DNA of 29,451 nucleotides from JBAYDV01 sp041668045 (GTDB lineage Bacteria; Bacteroidota; Bacteroidia; Bacteroidales; UBA932): positions 1 through 29,451 of the forward strand of contig JBAYDV010000016.1 of NCBI GenBank assembly GCA_041668045.1, in the 5' to 3' direction. The notes beneath the pieces were generated by a model. The model saw only the letters and a list, made by a program, of their open reading frames with translations. It was not told the DNA's origin and searched no databases. The translations under genes and the position numbers were made by a program. Shown here one piece after another: positions 8,701-13,722 of this stretch; position 1 is the first letter of the stretch; every line of letters starts with the position of its first letter.

Positions 8701-9077
8701 AAAGTGTAGAATTAGTAATAAGACTTCGAAGAGAATTCCCAGAAGCATCAATTGGGATAACAACTCCATTTAAAGATCAAAAAATAACATTAGTCAATGC
8801 TTTATCGAAGATTAGTAATATTACAATAGACACAGTCTATGGATTTCAAGGAGATGAAAAAGATATTATGCTTTTTAGTTTAGTGGTAAGCCCTGGATGC
8901 AAGCCAAGTTTACCACGATTTATTAATGAATATTCTTCATATCAATTAAATGTAGCTGTTACAAGAGCGAAAAGTGCTTTATATATTATAGGAGATAAAG
9001 AATATTGTAAAAAATTAAAAACAAATAAGGGTCGAGATTCATTCTTGGCTAAATTAGCTCAATATAATAATCAATAA
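5736..9077 (+). CDS. NERD nuclease-domain / superfamily I helicase protein
   Basis: A 1113-residue protein. Residues about 20-125 form a NERD (nuclease-related) domain of the PD-(D/E)xK type: D52 in HLDALF, then D65 and K67 in IVIDFKDYEG, then NPFQQ (101-105). After a variable middle comes a DNA2/NAM7-like SF1 helicase: Q-motif LNKSQQKAV (from 455), Walker A GPPGTGKS (476-483), Walker B with LIIDEASQCD (D845, E846), motif III VLGDPLQLP, motif IV EHYRCHP (Y928, R929), motif V TVYGFQGDE, motif VI VAVTRAK (1073-1079). The 360 residues between Walker A and B are Lys/Glu-rich and probably coiled coil. All catalytic motifs are present, so it should be an ATP-driven helicase or translocase with a nuclease. 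Similar NERD- or nuclease-helicase fusions are suspected or shown to act against foreign DNA. The next gene starts 10 bp downstream. Confidence 0.88.
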   Translation: MAYKSYLIERFDYSHENIFFREINEKLKSNYERRKGLFIFIGNVSIGGNHLDALFIKNGAIIVIDFKDYEGNLSFSENGPWKLTTEEEKMIFVAGGAKSRNPFQQVNAYRFALFQLLSEKENLILEQNHKVKWDYTSAIVLFQRKIKYNPRSIPAKVARYFHISDIDDYDKLIDDLNTNWLNLTDNEIIKILSVLSVDTTIEYDSSKEIIEHTHELKYTPVQIDRIKRLIPKENDIPIDKAMKSLLFYNAMIRLERLNESSVNDIHQYNINWSFVDFSNYKLDITINKKFLDVFAKNQAANFPKNLFISIDMYFDKRKIPLFYTIIMFSEIDNIEFIPINFNNFSLFTQTLAELQLTEDIIHELITSINTCETLGEKINVVRKILEVDIKFADSISLGLSNESLYTAQLQAEFNYWIKRKVIIPPSLSVFRSLLTADMLPKGKISKIDYLQITQLNKSQQKAVKSAFSQYLSVITGPPGTGKSQVVMNILANGVYNNQKVLFASKNNKAVDNVYERINSLLNSDYFIRLGNEQTNAKTIRKINLFKNKINTKKIIYQKSDYSESRRQLNLLMHEIEQINYRLDRMPILENNYTELKSQKEQYEIEYNSWIKSQKELDIEFYINKDLNYNSVLKSDSKRKLLLLKNTKGYFKTLLYNIFYKNNVYRFVKKLNSNLPDELKQFVDSNAPYYSENMSEIDSFILNINFILEEKQKQEQIHKQYNYFIQAIKKCETQINTVVSELNEYKLNIVEYNNRLLEIEKEFINISKKTLLLKINQNLYESNTYVLDSYANYLASGVPWKNEEKKKFHNISKQFLDIFNVISISNLTIKKAFLQEPEIFDLLIIDEASQCDIASVLPLVFRAKRLVVLGDPLQLPHITSINKYEQNYALDKLGLSINEYNYIKYSFFHKAEIISNKNKLDQSFLNEHYRCHPDIIKFSNDNFYLPIAGQGLVIKTKPNDFKFGNTGFNWINVKGIVHPRKNINFQEVEKSVELVIRLRREFPEASIGITTPFKDQKITLVNALSKISNITIDTVYGFQGDEKDIMLFSLVVSPGCKPSLPRFINEYSSYQLNVAVTRAKSALYIIGDKEYCKKLKTNKGRDSFLAKLAQYNNQ

Positions 9078-9087
9078 ATTAAAAATT

Positions 9088-9306
9088 ATGGATAGTAATT
9101 TCAAAGAGTATAAAGTCGTCAGAATATCTGAAAGTGGATGTAGCGCTATCTTTTTTGGATCAGCAAATTTACCATTAAAAAAGATAGAAAAAACTTTAAA
9201 CGATGCAGCAAAAGAGGGTTGGCATGTAGTTTTTCAAGTAGTAGAAAATAAAAGAACTTTATTATTATGGTCTAGAGAATCTCTAGTGGTAACATTTGGC
9301 AGGTAG
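9088..9306 (+). CDS. DUF4177 small protein
   Basis: A 72-residue protein with the DUF4177 pattern: an initial strand EYKVVRI, then KIEKTLNDAAKEGWHVV, where the LN..A.EGW..V motif is diagnostic, and a final strand RTLLLWSR. The function of DUF4177 is unknown. It starts 10 bp after the helicase stop and its own stop lies one base before the YidD ATG (TAGaATG), so the three genes are probably co-transcribed and the last two translationally linked. It has no signal peptide or membrane segment. Confidence 0.8.
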   Translation: MDSNFKEYKVVRISESGCSAIFFGSANLPLKKIEKTLNDAAKEGWHVVFQVVENKRTLLLWSRESLVVTFGR

Positions 9307-9307
9307 A

Positions 9308-9529
9308 ATGAAAAGAATTCTTATTAGTTTAATCGAAAAGTATCAAAAGAAGGGTGGTGGAGAAGCACTTTTCGGGATAGAATGTAATTTCATACCTTCT
9401 TGTTCTGAATATACCAAACAAGCAATAGAAAAATACGGGGCAATAAAAGGGGCAGTACTAGGACTAAAAAGAATTAAACGATGTAATAATAGAGATGCAA
9501 CGGAAAAAGTAGTTGATAATCTGAAATAA
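9308..9529 (+). CDS. yidD: Membrane protein insertion efficiency factor YidD
   Basis: A 73-residue YidD protein. The family core is ECNFIPSCSEYTKQAIEKYG (C26, C32) followed by AIKGAVLGLKRIKRCN (C59), matching the usual RCRFxPTCSxYA...GxxkGxxLxxxRixRCxP. The start is the ATG at 9308; an in-frame TTG at 9296 would overlap the upstream gene and adds four unconvincing residues. The N-terminus (MKRILISLIEKYQKKGGG) lacks the YrxxISPLlgPRC segment of typical YidD and is Lys/Gly-rich instead. YidD assists membrane-protein insertion by YidC at the inner membrane; it usually neighbours rnpA and yidC, which are not here. Confidence 0.88.
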   Translation: MKRILISLIEKYQKKGGGEALFGIECNFIPSCSEYTKQAIEKYGAIKGAVLGLKRIKRCNNRDATEKVVDNLK

Positions 9530-9537
9530 ATATAAAA

Positions 9538-9570
9538 AAATGAGAATATGTACTAGACATATTCTCATTT
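9538..9570. terminator. Strong bidirectional terminator hairpin
   Basis: A perfect 14-bp stem (AAATGAGAATATGT at 9538-9551 with its complement at 9557-9570) and a 5-nt loop ACTAG. An A-run precedes and a T-rich stretch follows, so it can terminate yidD on the plus strand and the perR-ahpC-dfx operon on the minus strand. Confidence 0.85.
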
Positions 9571-9593
9571 CTATTTTCTAACAAAAAATTATA

Positions 9594-9977
9594 TTAAGCG
9601 TTTGCTTTCCAAAGTCCGTGAATATTACAATATTCATAAGCTGCTGTAACTTTTTCACCATCTGCTAAACGGAAGTTAGCTATAGGATCATCGCCTGGTT
9701 TAAAATAATGGAATTGACCACCTTTTTCAGTTTCAAGATAAATCCATTCGATGAAATGTTTTTCAATCATTGGATGAAGAGTTGAACCAACTGTAACTTT
9801 AACATCATTACCTTTTATTTCGATAACTGGTACATGTTTTTCAGTAGTAGAATCAGCAGTTTGTGCTACTAATTTTTTCATTTCTTCTCCACAGCATACT
9901 ACAGCGACTCCGCCGTCATGCATTTTAGTGATAATATTACCACAATGTTCACATCTAAAAAATTCAGTGTTTTTCAT
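9594..9977 (-). CDS. dfx: Desulfoferrodoxin (superoxide reductase)
   Basis: A 127-residue two-iron desulfoferrodoxin, the normal length for the family. The N-terminal desulforedoxin domain has the four Cys ligands C9, C12, C28 and C29 (FRCEHCG and VVCCGE). The C-terminal superoxide reductase site has E46-K47-H48 (EKHVP), H68 (LHPM), H74 and C117/H120 (CNIHGLW), that is the Fe(His)4Cys centre plus the Glu-Lys pair that acts in catalysis. It reduces superoxide to peroxide without releasing oxygen, in the cytoplasm, as in anaerobes. It is the last gene of a perR-ahpC-dfx operon (22 bp after ahpC), so its product peroxide can be handled by the neighbouring peroxiredoxin. Confidence 0.96.
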   Translation of the reverse strand: MKNTEFFRCEHCGNIITKMHDGGVAVVCCGEEMKKLVAQTADSTTEKHVPVIEIKGNDVKVTVGSTLHPMIEKHFIEWIYLETEKGGQFHYFKPGDDPIANFRLADGEKVTAAYEYCNIHGLWKANA

Positions 9978-9999
9978 TTTATATAGCTTTAAAAGTTAA

Positions 10000-10710
10000 T
10001 TATTTACCTATTATTTCTTCTAGTGTAATATAGTCACCTACACGACCAGTCATTTGCTCAGCGTCTGTGTTAACTGGTAAAGTACGTTTACCTGGTTCCC
10101 AACCTGCAGGACAAACAACGCCTGTCTCAGTAGCTAACTGCCATGCTTTAACTTGACGAAGGAATTCATTTACATTTCTACCTACAGATGGTGCCTGAAC
10201 TTCTTGTGCGACACATACTCCATCAGGATTGAAAAGGAAACGACCTCTTAAGGCTTGACCTTCATCTTCCATTAAGATACCAAATGATCTAGATACTTCG
10301 TGTGTTGAATCAGATCCCATCATTAATTTTAGACCTTTTAATAGAGGCTCTGTTTCTACAAATCTCTTATGAGAGAATTTCGTATCTACTGATACTGCTA
10401 AAATCTCAGTGTTTAAAGCTTTAAATTCATCATATTTAGCATTCATTGCTGCTATCTCAGTAGGACATACAAATGTAAAATCTGCAGGGTAGAAGCATAC
10501 TACCAACCATTTTCCTTTATAATCTTCACTTGATACTTCTGTAAAATGTCCTGTTTTAGCGTTAAAAGCATCCATTTTAAATGCTGGTAACGACTGCATA
10601 ACTAAACTTGATCCCATTGTTTTATTGTTTAAATTTACATTAATTGATTCTGACTCTGGAGCTTCTTTTTTCTCCACTTTTTTAGGTTGAACGCCTTTTT
10701 CACAACTCAT
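10000..10710 (-). CDS. ahpC: Peroxiredoxin, AhpC type, with N-terminal extension
   Basis: A 236-residue typical 2-Cys peroxiredoxin. The peroxidatic cysteine C82 is in FYPADFTFVCPTE and the resolving cysteine C200 in GVVCPAGW; further cysteines are C72 and C166. The AhpC core begins at about residue 33. The first 32 residues (MSCEKGVQPKKVEKKEAPES...) are an extra, charged, probably disordered extension with a cysteine at position 3, making the protein longer than the roughly 187-residue family norm. M32 is a possible alternative start, but the A-rich sequence before 10710 and the close 11-bp spacing to perR favour the long form. It reduces hydrogen and organic peroxides; no ahpF reductase gene is in the window. 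Confidence 0.95.
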   Translation of the reverse strand: MSCEKGVQPKKVEKKEAPESESINVNLNNKTMGSSLVMQSLPAFKMDAFNAKTGHFTEVSSEDYKGKWLVVCFYPADFTFVCPTEIAAMNAKYDEFKALNTEILAVSVDTKFSHKRFVETEPLLKGLKLMMGSDSTHEVSRSFGILMEDEGQALRGRFLFNPDGVCVAQEVQAPSVGRNVNEFLRQVKAWQLATETGVVCPAGWEPGKRTLPVNTDAEQMTGRVGDYITLEEIIGK

Positions 10711-10721
10711 AATTTTACTTT

Positions 10722-11168
10722 TTAATTATTAATTTTTTTTAAACATTCATTACATATACCTTTATAGTATATTTGTGTCTCTTCAATATAATTGCCGTCT
10801 AACATAAAACTTTGGGTACCGTAAGTTTCATTTTCATTTTTAGGCATAGCTAAATCTAATACTTTTCCACATCTTTTGCAAATAAAATGTGCATGTTTTT
10901 CAGTGTTTATATCGAAAAGAACTTTTTTATCATCAATAGTTAGTTGTTGAATAAGACTTTTAGAAACTAAAAGTTTTAAAACATTATAAACTGTCGTCTT
11001 AGACAGAGTAGGCATATCTGGAGATAATGCGTTATATATCTCATCTACACTAGGATGTGTCCTGTGTGAATCAAGATATTGCATAACAGAAATCCTTTGC
11101 AATGATGGTTTAATATCATTAACAAGTAATATTTTAATAATCTGTTCTCTGTTTAACGATTTTGTCAT
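10722..11168 (-). CDS. perR: Peroxide-sensing Fur-family repressor, PerR-like
   Basis: A 148-residue Fur-family regulator. The winged helix ends in MPTLSKTTVYNVLKLL (about 52-67), the recognition-helix signature. The structural zinc site is C97, C100 (CKRC) and C139, C142 (CNEC). The regulatory metal ligands line up with those of Bacillus PerR (H37, D85, H91, H93, D104): H38, D86, H92, H94 and D105. The Asp at 86, in LFDINTEKHAHF, is the feature that separates PerR from iron-sensing Fur, which has Glu. It heads an operon with ahpC (11 bp downstream) and dfx, and has a PerR-like palindrome about 30 bp upstream of its start, so it very probably represses itself and both enzymes until peroxide oxidises it. 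Confidence 0.9.
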   Translation of the reverse strand: MTKSLNREQIIKILLVNDIKPSLQRISVMQYLDSHRTHPSVDEIYNALSPDMPTLSKTTVYNVLKLLVSKSLIQQLTIDDKKVLFDINTEKHAHFICKRCGKVLDLAMPKNENETYGTQSFMLDGNYIEETQIYYKGICNECLKKINN

Positions 11169-11197
11169 ACTATTTAGTTTTTATTATAATTACAACT

Positions 11198-11212
11198 TTG
11201 TAATGATTACAA
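11198..11212. promoter_or_regulatory. PerR-type operator
   Basis: TTGTAATGATTACAA is a perfect 7-1-7 palindrome and differs from the Bacillus PerR consensus TTATAATnATTATAA only at the third position of each arm. It is 30 bp upstream of the perR start and just downstream of the predicted promoter, so bound repressor would block transcription start or clearance. A partial further half-site (TTATAATTACAA) adjoins it at 11184-11195. Confidence 0.75.
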
Positions 11213-11226
11213 TTCTAAATCCATTG

Positions 11227-11258
11227 CAAATGTAGAATTAAAATTTAATATATGCAAG
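11227..11258 (-). promoter_or_regulatory. Promoter of the perR-ahpC-dfx operon
   Basis: On the minus strand, CTTG (11255-11258) is followed after 20 nt by TACATTTG (11227-11234), an exact match to the Bacteroidota -7 box TAnnTTTG with a close -33 element. Transcription should start at about 11220, just upstream of the PerR palindrome. Confidence 0.55.
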
Positions 11259-11380
11259 CCTTTACTAATTATTTTGAAAAATAATTTTTATTAGAGGATT
11301 ATGTTGTGAATTCTCGACTTAAAAATAAAAGTCCTATATTTAAACCATTAAAAAAATTATAAATATTTAAATAAATAAAG

Positions 11381-12211
11381 ATGAAGAACAAAGTAATAGC
11401 AGGAATTGTAGGTTTAGTTATAGTAGTGATAGTAATTTTGATATCTAGTTGTTATGAAAGAGTAGATGCTGGTTATGAGGGCATTAAAGTGAATCTTTAT
11501 GGCAATAAAAAGGGTGTTGATGATGTATCATTAGTGACTGGAGCTGTAATCTTTAACCCCATTACTACTGCTATATATGAATATCCTACTTTCGTACAGA
11601 CAGTAGATTATCCTGCCTTTAGTATTAATGCGAAAGATGGAAGTTCGTTTACCGTAGATCCTACCATTTCATTAAAGATAATGGATGGAAAAGCCCCTGA
11701 AGTTTTTAAGAAATACAGAAAGGAAGATATTACAGAAGTGATAAATACTACCTTATATAACTATGTAAGAAATGCTTTTAGAATAAAACTTAATGCTTAT
11801 ACTACAGATGAATTGGTAAGTAAAAGAGAAGAGTTTGAAAAAAATATTGAAGATAAACTAAGGATGGAATTAGCCAAAGAAAATTTTCAGTTAGAGCAAA
11901 TGACCTCTGGTTTACAATATCCAGAAACATTAGTAGCAGCGATCAATGCGAAGAATAAAGCTGTACAAGATGCTTTGAAAATAGAAAATGAAGTAAAGTC
12001 AGTAGAAGCAGATGCTAAAAAGAAAGTAGCTCAAGCTGAAGGAGAATCAAGAGCCTTAGATATAAGAGGTACAGCAGAAGCTAATTATAATAGAAAAATC
12101 GCAGCCTCGTTATCAAAAATTATAGTACAACAAGATATGATTAAAAAATGGGATGGTAAATTGCCTGTTTATGGTGAAACACCTACACTTTTTAAAGATA
12201 TTACTAAATAG
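11381..12211 (+). CDS. SPFH/Band 7 (prohibitin-like) protein
   Basis: A 276-residue protein. One N-terminal hydrophobic segment (about 5-21) ends in ISSC (C24), which also fits a lipobox, so it could be a membrane-anchored or a lipid-anchored protein. The SPFH domain follows: AGYEGIKVNLYG, VTGAVIFNPITTAIYEYP, VDYPAFSINAKDGSSFTVD, then a LYNYVRNAFR segment. A long Ala/Lys/Glu-rich helix follows (about 190-235: NAKNKAVQDALK... VAQAEGESRALDIRGTAEA), typical of Band 7 oligomers. Such proteins form large membrane-associated rings and affect membrane organisation or protease activity. The gene stands alone; it is divergent from perR and shares its intergenic region, but no separate regulatory sign is visible. 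Confidence 0.9.
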   Translation: MKNKVIAGIVGLVIVVIVILISSCYERVDAGYEGIKVNLYGNKKGVDDVSLVTGAVIFNPITTAIYEYPTFVQTVDYPAFSINAKDGSSFTVDPTISLKIMDGKAPEVFKKYRKEDITEVINTTLYNYVRNAFRIKLNAYTTDELVSKREEFEKNIEDKLRMELAKENFQLEQMTSGLQYPETLVAAINAKNKAVQDALKIENEVKSVEADAKKKVAQAEGESRALDIRGTAEANYNRKIAASLSKIIVQQDMIKKWDGKLPVYGETPTLFKDITK

Positions 12212-12369
12212 CTATAAAAACAGTCTTATTAATTAAATAGTATATCATATAATACTATATTAATACATTGTTAATATAGATGAAAATAAATTGAAACGCT
12301 GATGTAATACATAAGGAATACTTTTATACAGTTTAAAAAAATAGTTAAAAACACTTTAAAACTGGTAAA

Positions 12370-13698
12370 ATGAAAACAAACAAAATGAATATTTTAAAGA
12401 TATTTATTTCTGTATTTTTAGTATTCCTTACAAATTCATTTGTTAACATAGAAGCTGAAAATTTATCTGTAAAGAAAAAACAAAAATTAACATTCGCAGT
12501 ACTTTCTGACGTACATGTGATGGCTCCAAATTTATTAAAGAACGATGGTGCAGCTTTTGAAAAGTATCTATCTGAAGATAGAAAATTGCTTAAAGAAAGT
12601 CCAGCTTTAATGGAGGAAGCAGTTTCGGAAATTATCAAACAACATCCTACATTCGTATTAATCTGTGGAGATTTGACTAAAGATGGAGAAGCTGATTCTC
12701 ATTATTTTTTAGTTAATACTTTTCTTCATAGATTTAAAGAAGCTGGAATTAAAGTTTATGTAGTTCCTGGGAATCATGATATAAACAATCCACATGCTGT
12801 ATCTTTTGATAAAGATACTACATATAGAGTCCATTCTTTATCTGATAAAGAATTTGTAAAATGTTATGCTGATTATGGTTTTAGAGATGCTATCGCTCGG
12901 GATACTGAATCATTGAGTTATGCTACACAATTAAACGACAGCTTGTTATTAATAGCTATTGATGACTGTAGATATCAAGATAATGATTTCGAAAATAATA
13001 TATGTGTAACTGGTGGACGATTGAAACCTGCTACTCTAAAGTTTATAAAAAAACAATCTAAAATAGCACATGATAAAGGTATGCGTGTTATTTCTATGAT
13101 GCACCATGGATTAGTGCAACATTGGAAATGGCAAGATAAAGTCATGCCTGAATATCTAGTAGATCAATGGAAAAAGAGAGTGAGATTTTTCAGTAGGAAT
13201 AATGTAAATATAATATTTACTGGGCATTTTCATTCTCAAGACATATCTAAAAAAAAGGATGTTTATGATATTGAAACTGGTTCAACAGTAACTTATCCTT
13301 GTCCATATAGAATAGTTACTATAAATAATCAAGTAATGAATATTCGTACTCACTTACTTAATAATATAGATTATAATATTCAAAAAGATGAGAGTGTGCA
13401 ACAATATGCAAAAGATTTCGTAAGTGATGAGTTTCCTAATAATATAGAAAAAATATTTCCAAAATCTATAGTAGGCTCTATTAGAAAACGAGCAGCTGAG
13501 GATATTACTAAAGCTTATGTGTCTAATCTTGCAGGAGATGAACATATTTCTAATGAAGATATGAAAGTGTTTAAAAGCACTTATAAAGATTTAAGAAAAT
13601 CATCTAAAAAATGGGCATTCATTTTTAAGCATGTGACTAATAATCTATCTAATGATCAGGCACCTCAAGATAACAATTTTGAGATTCCATTTAAATAA
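12370..13698 (+). CDS. Exported calcineurin-like metallophosphoesterase
   Basis: A 442-residue protein with an N-terminal signal peptide (hydrophobic core about 8-24, possible cleavage near 28-30) and no lipobox. The five metallophosphoesterase blocks are present in order: SDVHV (D47, H49), LICGDLTKDGE (D101), VVPGNHD (N135, H136), MMHHG (H245, H246) and GHFHSQD (H286, H288), which together bind two metals. The C-terminal 120 residues (after YPCPYR) have no motif I know. It should hydrolyse phosphoesters in the periplasm or at the cell surface. It is followed 24 bp later by a TonB-dependent receptor gene, suggesting that the product or substrate is taken up through that receptor (inference). 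The ATG at 12385 is an alternative start. Confidence 0.9.
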   Translation: MKTNKMNILKIFISVFLVFLTNSFVNIEAENLSVKKKQKLTFAVLSDVHVMAPNLLKNDGAAFEKYLSEDRKLLKESPALMEEAVSEIIKQHPTFVLICGDLTKDGEADSHYFLVNTFLHRFKEAGIKVYVVPGNHDINNPHAVSFDKDTTYRVHSLSDKEFVKCYADYGFRDAIARDTESLSYATQLNDSLLLIAIDDCRYQDNDFENNICVTGGRLKPATLKFIKKQSKIAHDKGMRVISMMHHGLVQHWKWQDKVMPEYLVDQWKKRVRFFSRNNVNIIFTGHFHSQDISKKKDVYDIETGSTVTYPCPYRIVTINNQVMNIRTHLLNNIDYNIQKDESVQQYAKDFVSDEFPNNIEKIFPKSIVGSIRKRAAEDITKAYVSNLAGDEHISNEDMKVFKSTYKDLRKSSKKWAFIFKHVTNNLSNDQAPQDNNFEIPFK

Positions 13699-13722
13699 TT
13701 GATTTTTTATAAAACATATAAC

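Noticed and set aside
9296..9307. TTG start for yidD overlapping the DUF4177 gene
   Set aside because: The ATG at 9308 gives the family-like N-terminus; the TTG adds only four residues without support.
12237..12258. ATAGTAT/ATACTAT inverted repeat between the SPFH and phosphoesterase genes
   Set aside because: A 7-bp all-AT-type stem with no U-tract, not distinguishable from background.
12345..12638. Minus-strand frame at the start of the phosphoesterase gene
   Set aside because: It is a shadow of the signal peptide and first catalytic blocks on the plus strand.
13699..13722. TTG start for the TonB receptor
   Set aside because: The ATG at 13723 begins a textbook signal peptide; the eight extra residues would spoil it.
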